Positions 47,213-55,619 of a stretch of 64,000 nt of DNA are shown piece after piece. The notes beneath the pieces were generated by a model. It saw only the letters and a program-made list of their open reading frames with translations. It was not told the origin of the DNA and did not search any database. Positions within the stretch are counted from its first letter, which is position 1. Each line of letters opens with the position of its first letter. The stretch covers positions 1,674,001-1,738,000 of the forward strand of contig NZ_CP031467.1 in NCBI RefSeq assembly GCF_003368325.1. The letters are read 5' to 3'. Both the position numbers and the translations under genes were made by a program. Source of the stretch: Paraburkholderia caffeinilytica. GTDB taxonomy: Bacteria > Pseudomonadota > Gammaproteobacteria > Burkholderiales > Burkholderiaceae.

Positions 47213-47533
47213 ATGGACACGGTACCCAACGGAAACGTCGAGCAGAAGTTTCAGGAAATGCTGGCGAAGCTCACCGCCGCCCCTGCGTGGTCGGAAAAGC
47301 AGCAACTCGAACTGGAAATGGCCCGCGACATCTCGACCGAAATGCTGCGGCTGGCCGAAGTCATGCGCGATGGCAGCGTCGACATGGAGACGTGCCTGAC
47401 GATGCTCAAGTACGCGAAAGTACTCGACTTCGTGATGACAACGCTTGCTTCGCGCCGCGACATCAAACCGCAAACGCTGCGGGTCATTTTCAAGCTGGCC
47501 GGACTGAAGGTGGATGAGGCCTATCCCGGCTAG
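47213..47533 (+). CDS. Hypothetical protein, 106 residues
   Basis: Acidic, mostly helical protein, MDTVPNGNVEQKFQEML..., with no transmembrane helix and no signal peptide. The ATG follows an AAGAGG site, and codons are GC3-rich, so it is likely real. Helices with heptad-like hydrophobic spacing (ISTEMLRLAEVMRDGSVDME) suggest a helical bundle, perhaps a small adaptor. I do not recognise a family. It is flanked by a methyltransferase (divergent) and DUF1059 (convergent). Confidence 0.75.
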   Translation: MDTVPNGNVEQKFQEMLAKLTAAPAWSEKQQLELEMARDISTEMLRLAEVMRDGSVDMETCLTMLKYAKVLDFVMTTLASRRDIKPQTLRVIFKLAGLKVDEAYPG

Positions 47534-47625
47534 CACGCTCACGCAACGCCGCGACCCGCACAAGCGGCGCGCTGCCCGCTCGTGCTGGTCAGCCGGCCTC
47601 CATCCTCAAGGAAAAGGACAGCGAA

Positions 47626-47835
47626 TCACGCGCGCGGCGCCTCGACCGGTGGCGTGCCCTCGTGAAAGAGCGTCTTGAGCTGCGCGCGCAGTTCCGGCGA
47701 ATCCGTATGTTTGTGCACCGCGACGGCATGCTGCACGGCTGCGTCGAGCAACTCGCTCTCGCTGTCGGCGGACAGCGCAACGGTGCAATTCGTTTCGCTC
47801 GGAAACTCGCGACAGTCGATGTATTTGCGAGTCAT
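47626..47835 (-). CDS. DUF1059 family small protein
   Basis: A 69-residue protein beginning MTRKYIDCREFPSETNCTVA. Two Cys (8 and 16) and two His in QHAVAVHKH suggest a small metal-binding domain, as in DUF1059. Function unknown; family members are often stress-linked by neighbours, which gives no help here. An upstream start ten codons earlier is possible. It is followed on the other side by a 475-base non-coding spacer. Confidence 0.85.
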   Translation of the reverse strand: MTRKYIDCREFPSETNCTVALSADSESELLDAAVQHAVAVHKHTDSPELRAQLKTLFHEGTPPVEAPRA

Positions 47836-48107
47836 GGCAATCTCCTTGATCAAACGTCGAAACATCCGGACAAACCGCGGACGCGCAGACTACGTCGCCC
47901 GCCGCGACGCGGCTGCGTTGGCTACGTCGGGCGAAATGAAAGCGGTGCGGTAGTTTGACGCGGGGAAGAAGCGGGCTGCGTCCGGTGGAAGGTATTTGAA
48001 AAGTATAGTTCGCGCGGTTGAATAGCAAAGGATCGAACGTGAGCGCAGGGGATTGCGGCACGCCCGAACCCGGCGCTTTTTTTGGCCGCTAGCTCGTTAG
48101 GCTGTTC

Positions 48108-48205
48108 GCGGGTGGCGGGTGGCGGGTGGCGGGTTGAAGGTTGAAGGTGGCTGGCGATAGGTCGCAGGTCGCAGGTCGCAGGTCGCAGGTCGCAGGTCGC
48201 AGGTC
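48108..48205. repeat. Degenerate heptamer array (14 units)
   Basis: Fourteen 7-base units in one register: three GCGGGTG, one GCGGGTT, GAAGGTT, GAAGGTG, GCTGGCG, ATAGGTC and then six GCAGGTC. Two homogeneous blocks are joined by drifting units without a register shift. It lies in the 475-base spacer between DUF1059 and the flavoprotein gene; no other feature was found in that spacer. Confidence 0.85.
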
Positions 48206-48310
48206 GCCCAGTTTGCCCTGCGTTGCCGGCGGTGTGAAAATAGCGCCCTTCGCGCCGCCTGATTGTCAGATCAGGCCAACGCGCCGTCCCCCGCTCATCC
48301 GCAGGACCGC

Positions 48311-49582
48311 ATGTCATCCTCCTTCGCTTTCGCCCGCGTCGCCGTGATCGGCGGCGGCCCCGCCGGCTTGATGGCCGCCGAGGCGCTCGCCCGGCACGGC
48401 GTACAAGTCGACGTCTACGACGCGATGCCATCGGTCGGCCGCAAATTCCTGATGGCGGGCAAAGGCGGTATGAACATCACGCATTCGGAACCGCTCGAAC
48501 CGTTTCTTGGCCGCTACGGCGCGCGGCGCGAACAGATCGCGCCGCTACTCGATGCGTTCGGTCCCGACGCCCTTCGGGCCTGGTTGCAAGGGCTTGGCGT
48601 CGAAACCTTCGTCGGCAGTTCGGGGCGGGTTTTTCCGACCGATATGAAAGCGGCGCCGATGCTGCGTGCGTGGCTGCATCGGTTGAGAGAAGCCGGTGTG
48701 CGATTCCACATGCGCCACAAGTGGACCGCCTGGGACAACGATGGCGGCGACACCGCCGCACACACGTTGCGCTTCGACACACCCGACGGCGAGCAACGCG
48801 TGATTTGCGATGCCGTGGTATTCGCACTCGGCGGCGCAAGCTGGCCGCGGCTCGGATCGGACGCTGCCTGGGTGCCGCTGCTGAGCGCGCGCGAGGTGCC
48901 GGTGGCGCCGTTGCGGCCCGCGAACTGCGGCTTCGAAGCGGACTGGAGCCCCTATCTGCGTGAGCGTTTCGCCGGTCAGCCGGTGAAATCGGTGGCCATC
49001 ACGCTGACCGATGTAGACAATAATGTCCACAATCGACAAGGTGAAATACTTCTAACCGAAACCGGCCTCGAAGGGAGCCTGATTTACGCGCTGTCGGCAG
49101 CCATCCGGGAGCAGATTCTCGCCGACGGCGACGTCACGATCACGCTGGACCTGGCGCCAGGCTTGACGTTGGAGCGTGTCGTGGCCGAAGTCACGCGACC
49201 GCGCGGCTCACGCTCCATGTCGACTCACCTGCATGGCAGAGTCGGCATTGGAGGCGTCAAGCTGGCCTTGCTGCACGAGATTCTGTCGAAGGAAGCCTTC
49301 GCCGATGCGAATGGCCTCGCGCACGCAATCAAGGCGCTGCCGGTGCGGCTCACGCGCGCCCGGCCTATCGCGGAAGCCATCAGCACGGCGGGCGGCATCC
49401 TCTTCGAGGCGCTGGACCGACATTTGATGATCCGGCATCTGCCCGGCGCGTTCTGCGCGGGCGAGATGCTCGACTGGGAAGCGCCGACCGGCGGCTATCT
49501 GCTCACGGCCTGCTTCGCCAGCGGGCTGGCGGCCGGACGCGGCGCATTAGCGTATCTCGAGGCGCGCGGCTTCCCGGTCTGA
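48311..49582 (+). CDS. HI0933/TIGR03862-type FAD flavoprotein
   Basis: A 423-residue NAD(P)/FAD-dependent oxidoreductase-like protein of the HI0933 family. The N-terminal Rossmann fold VAVIGGGPAGLMAAEALARHG, RKFLMAGKGGMNITHSE and the C-terminal CAGEMLDWEAPTGGYLLTACF are all intact. The role of the family is poorly defined. Around residues 235-250 the DNA is unusually AT-rich and contains the 37-bp repeat also found near tRNA-Thr, while the protein still reads in frame with family-like sequence. Confidence 0.85.
   Translation: MSSSFAFARVAVIGGGPAGLMAAEALARHGVQVDVYDAMPSVGRKFLMAGKGGMNITHSEPLEPFLGRYGARREQIAPLLDAFGPDALRAWLQGLGVETFVGSSGRVFPTDMKAAPMLRAWLHRLREAGVRFHMRHKWTAWDNDGGDTAAHTLRFDTPDGEQRVICDAVVFALGGASWPRLGSDAAWVPLLSAREVPVAPLRPANCGFEADWSPYLRERFAGQPVKSVAITLTDVDNNVHNRQGEILLTETGLEGSLIYALSAAIREQILADGDVTITLDLAPGLTLERVVAEVTRPRGSRSMSTHLHGRVGIGGVKLALLHEILSKEAFADANGLAHAIKALPVRLTRARPIAEAISTAGGILFEALDRHLMIRHLPGAFCAGEMLDWEAPTGGYLLTACFASGLAAGRGALAYLEARGFPV
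49010..49046. repeat. 37-bp repeat, copy A, inside the flavoprotein gene
   Basis: It matches 50965-51001 at 34 of 37 positions, the last 24 bases being identical. The codons in this patch (GTA, AAT, CGA, ATA, CTT, CTA) are unlike the surrounding GC3-rich gene. Confidence 0.8.
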
Positions 49583-49642
49583 CACGCCGCTCGTCAGCGG
49601 CGCCTCGTTGCGCGTCATCGCGCTCCCTCTGCCTGCCACCGT

Positions 49643-50767
49643 TTAGCGCGCCTTCAGACGCCACAGCGACGTCACTTCAGCCATGCGCGCCGTATGCAGC
49701 GCGTCGGTTTCATCGGTCGACTTCGGGTGCCGTGGACGAATATCCTCGCGACCCACCACGGTCAGCCCCGCCTTTTCTATGGCGGCAAGCAGCCACTCGC
49801 GCGTACGCAATCCGAGATGCTCGGCGAAGTCCGACATGATCAGCCAGCCTTCCCCGCCCGGTGACAAATGCTCCGCCAGGCCGTTCAGGAAGCCGAGCAG
49901 CATGCGGCTTTCCGAATCGTAGATCGCGTATTCGATCGGTGACGCGGGCCGCGCCGGCACCCACGGCGGATTGCAGATCACCAGCGGCGCACGGCCTTCC
50001 GGAAACAGATCGGCCTGCACGACCTCGACTTGCTGATCGTAGCCGAGACGCGTGAGGTTCTCGCGCGCGCACGCCAGCGCTCGCGGGTCCTGGTCGGTCG
50101 CGATGATTTTCTTCACACCGCGTTTGGCGAGCAGCGCGGCCAGCACGCCCGTACCCGTGCCGATATCGAACGCCTTGTTCAGCGACGGCAACGGCGTGCG
50201 CGCGACCAGATCCACATATTCGCCGCGCACCGGTGAAAACACGCCGTAGTGCGGATGAATGCGCTCGCCCAGCACTGGAATTTCCACACCCTTCTTGCGC
50301 CACTCGTGCGCACCGATCAGACCGAGCAATTCGCGCAGCGACACGACCGAGGGTTCGTCGGTCGGCAGCCCGTAGGTTTCGATGCAGGCCTGTTGCACGT
50401 CTGGCGCTCGGCGCAACGGAATCGTGTAGGCGGCGTCGAGCGGAATCAGGATCATGCCGAGCGTGCGGGCGCGTTGCGACTGCGCCTGACGATGCAGGTT
50501 GAACGCGTCGATCGGCGTTTCGCCCTGCCTGCGCGGCTTGCGCTCCAACCGGCGCGTGACCGCCTGCAGCAACTGACGGGCGTTCTGAAAATCGCCGTTC
50601 CAGAGCAGCGCGGTGCCTTCGCACGCGAGACGGTAGGCGGAGTCGGCGGTAGTGCGGTCGTCGGCGACGATTACGCGCTTGGGCGGCGGCACCGCGGCTT
50701 CGGAGCGCCAACGCGCAGTGCGGGGGCCGTCGGCTTCGGGCCAGGTGAGGGTTGCGGGGCTGGTCAT
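49643..50767 (-). CDS. Class I SAM-dependent methyltransferase with NPPW motif
   Basis: A 374-residue methyltransferase. The SAM loop is AFDIGTGTGVLAALLAKRG, the acidic strand end is IIATDQDPRALACARENL, and the catalytic CNPPWVPA indicates methylation of a nitrogen (Gln side chain or adenine/guanine), as in PrmC and RlmG relatives. It has a long N-terminal domain, likely for substrate binding. The start at 50767 is chosen as the first ATG with family-like context. Substrate unknown. Confidence 0.82.
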   Translation of the reverse strand: MTSPATLTWPEADGPRTARWRSEAAVPPPKRVIVADDRTTADSAYRLACEGTALLWNGDFQNARQLLQAVTRRLERKPRRQGETPIDAFNLHRQAQSQRARTLGMILIPLDAAYTIPLRRAPDVQQACIETYGLPTDEPSVVSLRELLGLIGAHEWRKKGVEIPVLGERIHPHYGVFSPVRGEYVDLVARTPLPSLNKAFDIGTGTGVLAALLAKRGVKKIIATDQDPRALACARENLTRLGYDQQVEVVQADLFPEGRAPLVICNPPWVPARPASPIEYAIYDSESRMLLGFLNGLAEHLSPGGEGWLIMSDFAEHLGLRTREWLLAAIEKAGLTVVGREDIRPRHPKSTDETDALHTARMAEVTSLWRLKAR

Positions 50768-51168
50768 GATGAAGGTGGGGTCTGTGTTGCGGAAGTGACG
50801 CGGCGAAACACCGCGTCTTGGGGGCGTTGCCCGCCGGAGTGACTGATCGTGATGCCGACTGACGCCCGAATAGTACCTCTGTCGGTCAGATTCGCGGGGC
50901 GGTATCTGTTGGCGGCCGCCCGAAGAGGCTGATGCCACCGTCTCCTGCTGCGGTCCACCGGCAAGACGTAGACTAAAATGTCCACAATCGACAAGGTGAA
51001 AGAGATATGGCGAAAACGAGCCTTCTGGGGTCTCGCCAATACCTTGAGTCGACAAGCCTTCAAGTCCCCCAGTCGTGAAGCAAGGGCCGCCGCAAGCAAA
51101 CCCAACACGTCTCGGACAGCATCCAGCCGTTCGCTTGCAGCGCACTCGCGGCCGGATATCTGAAATAA
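50768..51168. other. Non-coding flank of tRNA-Thr with repeat and possible element relic
   Basis: About 400 bases between the methyltransferase and the tRNA terminator. It contains copy B of the 37-bp repeat (50965-51001) and a 61-codon open frame 50978-51163 (MSTIDKVKEIWRKRAFWG) with no family I recognise. Its place beyond the tRNA 3' end is where integrated elements often leave remnants. Confidence 0.4.
50965..51001. repeat. 37-bp repeat, copy B, near tRNA-Thr
   Basis: Partner of 49010-49046 (34 of 37 identical). The core contains TGTC and GACA at its two ends, as in some insertion-sequence ends. Confidence 0.8.
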
Positions 51169-51204
51169 AAAACGGGTTTCTGAAATGATTCAGAAACCCG
51201 TTTT
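51169..51204 (-). terminator. Terminator after tRNA-Thr
   Basis: A 16-bp perfect stem (51169-51184 with 51189-51204) and 4-base loop, with the T run on the minus strand, just downstream of the tRNA 3' end. Confidence 0.9.
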
Positions 51205-51212
51205 CATACTAC

Positions 51213-51288
51213 TGGTGCCGGCTGCAGGACTCGAACCCGCCACCTCATGATTACAAGTCAAGCGCTCTACCTGATGAGCTAAGCCGGC
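51213..51288 (-). tRNA. tRNA-Thr (anticodon TGT)
   Basis: A 76-base cloverleaf with encoded CCA (51213-51215). The acceptor arms pair 7 of 7 (51282-51288 with 51217-51223), the T-loop GGTTCGAGTCC is standard, and the anticodon TGT is at 51253-51255. It reads ACA codons, and by wobble other Thr codons. Confidence 0.96.
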
Positions 51289-51307
51289 ATGAGGCCGTGA
51301 TTCTACT

Positions 51308-51838
51308 TCATTTCACGATCTTGAGGCGAGCCCTTCCGCCACCTTTTGATCCGTCATCGTCAGGCTGCGGACCTTCGGTCGCGCTATCCGCCTTGGCGGA
51401 GGCAGCATCGGCGGCGGAAGACGACGTTTCGACCGCACGCGGCGCCACGCTGACGGGCGCGGCGGGCGACTCGGTTTCGTCGGCCTGTTCCGCGTCCGCG
51501 CCCGAATCCTGCGCTTCACCGCCCGCCGATTCGACCGGGAACGCCATGCCCTGCCCATTTTCACGCGCGTAGATCGCGAGAATATTGGCGATCGGCACTT
51601 CGATCTTGTGCGACTTGCCGGAAAAGCGCGCGCTGAACTCGATCCATTCATTGCCCATCTGCAACTGGCTGGTCGCCTCGAAGCTGATGTTCAATACGAT
51701 CTCGTTATCGCGCACGAACTGGCGCGGCACGCGCGTCTGATTGTCGACCCGGACCGCGATATGCGGCGTGTAGCCGTTATCCGTACACCACTCGTACAGC
51801 GCGCGCAGCAGATAAGGCTTGGTGGAAATCTCTTGCAT
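51308..51838 (-). CDS. sspB: ClpXP specificity-enhancing factor SspB
   Basis: Adaptor that binds ssrA tags and delivers tagged proteins to ClpXP. The start at 51838 gives 176 residues: an N-terminal SspB domain (about 1-105, MQEISTKPYLLRALYEWC..., VPRQFVRDNEIVLNISFEA) and a long acidic Ala/Ser/Asp-rich flexible linker ending in ARLKIVK, the ClpX-binding tail. It is 74 bases after sspA in the usual sspA-sspB pair. Confidence 0.93.
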   Translation of the reverse strand: MQEISTKPYLLRALYEWCTDNGYTPHIAVRVDNQTRVPRQFVRDNEIVLNISFEATSQLQMGNEWIEFSARFSGKSHKIEVPIANILAIYARENGQGMAFPVESAGGEAQDSGADAEQADETESPAAPVSVAPRAVETSSSAADAASAKADSATEGPQPDDDGSKGGGRARLKIVK

Positions 51839-51912
51839 CAACAGTCCTCTTACCGGGTTTGGGCGCACACGGAAAACAATCGAGACGCGGCGCCCTCACC
51901 CCAAAGCCAAAC

Positions 51913-52524
51913 TCAACGACGCATCACCTTTTCCGAAGGTGTCAGCGCTTCGATATAAGCCGGGCGGCTGAAAATGCGCTCGGCGTACTTCATCAGCGGT
52001 GCAGCGTTCTTCGACAGCTCGATGCCGTAGTGATCCAGACGCCACAGCAACGGCGCGATCGCGACGTCCAGCATCGAGAACTCTTCGCCGAGCATGTACT
52101 TGTTCTTCAGGAAGATCGGGGCGAGCTGCGTCAGGCGATCGCGGATCGCGAGACGTGCCTTCTCGTGATTCTTTTCAGCGGCCTTGCCCTTTTCGTTTTC
52201 GAGGGTGCCGACGTGAACGAACAGTTCCTTTTCGAAGTTCAGCAGGAACAGACGGGCGCGGGCGCGCTGAACCGGATCGGCCGGCATCAGTTGCGGGTGC
52301 GGGAAGCGCTCGTCGATGTACTCGTTGATGATGTTCGATTCGTACAGAATCAGGTCCCGTTCGACGAGAATCGGCACCTGACCATACGGATTCATCACAG
52401 CGATGTCTTCCGGCTTGTTAAACAGGTCGACGTCGCGGATCTCGAAGTCCATGCCCTTTTCGAACAACACCAGCCGGCAGCGCTGGGAGAACGGGCAAGT
52501 TGTGCCGGAATACAGAACCATCAT
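51913..52524 (-). CDS. sspA: Stringent starvation protein A
   Basis: GST-fold protein that binds RNA polymerase and modifies promoter choice in starvation and virulence. The 203 residues begin MMVLYSGTTCPFSQRCRLVL and carry the GST-like VMNPYGQVPILV and ESNIINEYIDERFPHP. It lacks glutathione transferase activity in known members. It sits between petC and sspB, the usual betaproteobacterial order. Confidence 0.94.
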   Translation of the reverse strand: MMVLYSGTTCPFSQRCRLVLFEKGMDFEIRDVDLFNKPEDIAVMNPYGQVPILVERDLILYESNIINEYIDERFPHPQLMPADPVQRARARLFLLNFEKELFVHVGTLENEKGKAAEKNHEKARLAIRDRLTQLAPIFLKNKYMLGEEFSMLDVAIAPLLWRLDHYGIELSKNAAPLMKYAERIFSRPAYIEALTPSEKVMRR

Positions 52525-52561
52525 ATTTACGTTTCCTCAAAAAGCTGAAAGGCCAGCGCGC

Positions 52562-52587
52562 GGAAAAACCGTTCAGCAGGTTTTTCC
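52562..52587. terminator. Hairpin between petC and sspA
   Basis: A 9-bp perfect stem (52562-52570 with 52579-52587) in the 95-base gap; on the minus strand the arms carry A5 and T5. Probably ends or weakens the pet operon transcript. Confidence 0.55.
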
Positions 52588-52619
52588 TGGCGCCGGCCCC
52601 ACGCCGGGTGACGGCGTGA

Positions 52620-53375
52620 TTATTTGATATGTTTCCAGTACGCGGCGTTCAGTCGCCAGGCGAAAAAGCTCAGGATGCCGAGGAACAGCAGCACCCACAC
52701 GCCAAGCTGTTTGCGGGTTTTCTGCGTCGGTTCGGACATCCATGACAGGTACGACACGAGGTCGGCCACAGCAGAATCATAATCTACCGGCGACATCGTC
52801 CCCGGCGTGACCTGTTGGAAGCCGACAAATTTGTGCACCGTTTCGCCTGTTTTTTCGTCGACTGCGTCACCGAATTTCGCGGTACGTTGCCCCTGAAGCT
52901 GCCACAGCACATGAGGCATGCTCACGTTTTCATACACCAGATTGTTCCAGCCGGTCGGCCGCGTATTGTCGCGATAGAAGCTGCGCAGGTACGTGTACAA
53001 CCAGTCCTTGCCGCGCGCCCGTGCTTCCACCGACAAATCCGGCGGACTCGCGCCGAACCACGCTTTCGCGTCGTCCGGGCGCATCGCCACAGTCATGGTG
53101 TTGCCGACTTTATCCGTGGTGAACAGCAGGTTGGACTGGATTTCGCTCGGCTTGATGCCAAGGTCGGTCAGCCGGCTGTAGCGCATCAGATTCGCGCTAT
53201 GGCAATTCAGGCAGTAGTTTACAAACAATTGGGCGCCGTGCTGCAACGAAGCAAAATTCTCCGCGTTATCGGGCGCGCGGTCGAGAGGGAAATTCTCGTC
53301 CGCGTGCGCCGGTCCAGCCAGCACCGCGAGCAGTGTCGCGCCGATCAGCGCGCACTTCGTAAGCAGTTTTTTCAT
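52620..53375 (-). CDS. petC: Cytochrome c1 of the bc1 complex
   Basis: Heme c subunit that passes electrons from the Rieske protein to cytochrome c. The start at 53375 gives 251 residues: a signal peptide MKKLLTKCALIGATLLAVLA, heme site CLNCH (Cys55-His59), and a C-terminal transmembrane anchor LGVWVLLFLGILSFFAWRL. A Met in VAMRPDDAKAWFG is a likely sixth heme ligand. Last gene of petA-petB-petC, 23 bases after petB. Confidence 0.95.
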   Translation of the reverse strand: MKKLLTKCALIGATLLAVLAGPAHADENFPLDRAPDNAENFASLQHGAQLFVNYCLNCHSANLMRYSRLTDLGIKPSEIQSNLLFTTDKVGNTMTVAMRPDDAKAWFGASPPDLSVEARARGKDWLYTYLRSFYRDNTRPTGWNNLVYENVSMPHVLWQLQGQRTAKFGDAVDEKTGETVHKFVGFQQVTPGTMSPVDYDSAVADLVSYLSWMSEPTQKTRKQLGVWVLLFLGILSFFAWRLNAAYWKHIK

Positions 53376-53398
53376 CTTCGTATTCTCCTGGCTCGCGA

Positions 53399-54778
53399 TT
53401 AGTGAGGCTTGAACCGCACCCGTTCGGGCGGCTGCTTGAACGTGCCAAGCCGCGTCCAGAACGGCATACCGAGGAAAAATGCGAAGTAGATCAGGGCGCA
53501 GATCTGGGCGATCAACGTGGCGGCCGGCGACGGCGGCTTCGTGCCGAGGAAGGCCAACGTCAGGAACGCGGCCACGAAGATTCCGTAGAACACCTTGTGA
53601 AAAAACGGCCGGTAACGGATCGACTTCACCGGCGAGCGATCGAGCCACGGCAGGAAGAACAGCGAAATCACCGCGCTGCCCATCACCACCACGCCCCAGA
53701 ACTTCGATTCGGTGAACGCCATGGCCAGAATCACCAGCACGGCGAGCACGGGCAAGCCGAGCTTCCATTTGCCGCGTGCGCGGACCAGCGCGAGCAGGCC
53801 GAGCAACGCGATCACAACCATCAGCACGATCTTGAACGGATCGGTCGTGGCGCGCAGCATCGCGTAGAAAGCCGTGAAGTACCACACCGGGGCGATCTCC
53901 GGCGGCGTTTGCAGCGGATTGGCCGGGACGAAGTTATTCGCCTCGAGGAAGTAGCCCCCCATCTCCGGTGCGAAGAAGATGATCGCCGCGAAAATCAGCA
54001 GGAACACCGACACGCCCATGAAATCGTGCACCGAGTAATACGGGTGGAACGGGATGCCGTCGAGCGGAATGCCGTCCGGACCCTTCTTCGCCTTGATCTC
54101 GATGCCATCGGGGTTGTTCGACCCCACTTCGTGCAGCGCCACCAGGTGCGCGACCACCAGCCCGATCAGCACCAGCGGGATCGCAATCACGTGGAACGCG
54201 AAGAAACGGTTCAGCGTGACGTCCGAGACCACATAGTCGCCACGAATCCACAGCGACAGGTCCGGTCCGATGAACGGAATCGCCGAAAACAGGTTCACGA
54301 TTACCTGCGCGCCCCAGAACGACATCTGGCCCCACGGCAGCAGGTAGCCGAAGAACGCCTCGGCCATCAGGCACAGAAAGATCGCGCAGCCGAAGATCCA
54401 CACCAGCTCGCGCGGCTTGCGGTAAGAGCCGTACATGAGCCCGCGGAACATGTGCAGATACACGACGACGAAGAACATCGACGCGCCCGTGGAGTGCATA
54501 TAGCGGATCAGCCAGCCCCACGGCACCTCGCGCATGATGTACTCGACCGACGAAAACGCGAGCGTCGCGTCGGGCTTGTAGTTCATCGTGAGGAAAATGC
54601 CGGTGACGATCTGATTGACCAGCACCAGCAGCGCGAGCGAACCGAAGAAGTACCAGAAGTTGAAGTTCTTCGGCGCGTAGTACTCGGAAACGTGCTTTTT
54701 CCAAGTGGACGTCATGGGAAACCGGCGGTCGATCCAGCCGGCCAGCCCGGTTGTCTCTACTTCGTGTTCGATCGCCAT
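53399..54778 (-). CDS. petB: Cytochrome b of the bc1 complex
   Basis: Core inner-membrane subunit with two b hemes, oxidising ubiquinol. The 459 residues form eight or more helices. PEF(W)Y-type quinol motif appears as PPEIAPVWYF, and heme-ligand His residues are in IRYMHSTGAS, VVYLHMFRGL, FFAFHVIAIP and VVAHLVALHE. The start at 54778 overlaps the petA stop by one base (TAATG), coupling translation. The C-terminal extension past helix 8 is usual in this group. Confidence 0.96.
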   Translation of the reverse strand: MAIEHEVETTGLAGWIDRRFPMTSTWKKHVSEYYAPKNFNFWYFFGSLALLVLVNQIVTGIFLTMNYKPDATLAFSSVEYIMREVPWGWLIRYMHSTGASMFFVVVYLHMFRGLMYGSYRKPRELVWIFGCAIFLCLMAEAFFGYLLPWGQMSFWGAQVIVNLFSAIPFIGPDLSLWIRGDYVVSDVTLNRFFAFHVIAIPLVLIGLVVAHLVALHEVGSNNPDGIEIKAKKGPDGIPLDGIPFHPYYSVHDFMGVSVFLLIFAAIIFFAPEMGGYFLEANNFVPANPLQTPPEIAPVWYFTAFYAMLRATTDPFKIVLMVVIALLGLLALVRARGKWKLGLPVLAVLVILAMAFTESKFWGVVVMGSAVISLFFLPWLDRSPVKSIRYRPFFHKVFYGIFVAAFLTLAFLGTKPPSPAATLIAQICALIYFAFFLGMPFWTRLGTFKQPPERVRFKPH

Positions 54779-55398
54779 TACGCTTCTCCTTTCTCGTCCT
54801 TGCCGATCACGAGGCCGGTGGCCGACGTGAACATGTAAGGCGGGATGTCGAGGTTCTGCGGCGCAGGTTTGTTCTTGAAGACGCGGCCGGCCATGTCGTA
54901 GGTCGAGCCGTGGCAAGGGCACAGAAAGCCGCCTGGCCAGTCGTCGGGAAGATTGGGCTGCGCGCCCTCCTGGAAGCGCGGCGTCGGCGTGCAGCCCAGA
55001 TGGGTGCACACGGCGACGGCGACGAAAAGGTTCTTGTGATCGGTGCGCGAACGGAATTCGTTGTTGCAGTACTCCGGCAACGGCATCGAAAAAGGATTCG
55101 TGGTGTGAGGATCCGCTACTTCGTTATCGGCTTTCTGAACATCGGCGAGCATTTTGTCGGTGCGGTTGATGATCCACACCGGCTTACCGCGCCAGGCGAC
55201 GGTCTTCATGTCGCCGGGTTTGAGATCGCTGATATCGACTTCGACCGGGGCGCCCGCCGCCTTGGCCTTTTCAGATGGTGCAAACGAACTAACAAAGGGT
55301 ACGACAGTGGCAACGCCTCCTATGCCACCTGCTACGGTCGTCGCTATCAGCCAGGTACGGCGGCCGCCGTCGACGCGTTCATCTTCCTTGTCTCGCAT
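54778..55398 (-). CDS. petA: Rieske iron-sulfur protein of the bc1 complex
   Basis: Carries the 2Fe-2S cluster that moves electrons from quinol to cytochrome c1. The start at 55398 gives 206 residues. The N-terminus has a twin-arginine sequence (GGRRTWLIATTVAGG) expected to be exported by Tat, whose genes lie 2.3 kb away. Cluster motifs CTHLGC and CPCHGS are intact. A start 26 codons upstream is possible. First gene of petABC; 221 bases separate it from the Nif3-like gene. Confidence 0.95.
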   Translation of the reverse strand: MRDKEDERVDGGRRTWLIATTVAGGIGGVATVVPFVSSFAPSEKAKAAGAPVEVDISDLKPGDMKTVAWRGKPVWIINRTDKMLADVQKADNEVADPHTTNPFSMPLPEYCNNEFRSRTDHKNLFVAVAVCTHLGCTPTPRFQEGAQPNLPDDWPGGFLCPCHGSTYDMAGRVFKNKPAPQNLDIPPYMFTSATGLVIGKDEKGEA

Positions 55399-55619
55399 TA
55401 CACGCCCCACTTCTGAGTTGGATTTTTCCTTCACGTCGCTTCTACCGCCGCTAGTTTGCGCGAATGGAGTCGGCATTTACAAGGCCCCATTGCCAAAAAC
55501 CGTGCGAAGCCCTTGATAAGTCAGGGTTTCTCCGTACGCATCGCAAACTTTTTCGTACCTCCTTTTAAGCGCCCTCTACGTTATTCGTGCCTTTTTCTTA
55601 TCTAATGCCGAATTTCAAT

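Noticed and set aside
50978..51163. A 61-codon ORF near tRNA-Thr as a gene
   Set aside because: No family, no ribosome site, ends in low-complexity Ser/Ala/Arg; kept only as part of a possible remnant.
53402..54838. A 478-codon plus-strand frame opposite petB
   Set aside because: His/Glu/Arg-rich composition with no fold; it is the antisense of cytochrome b.
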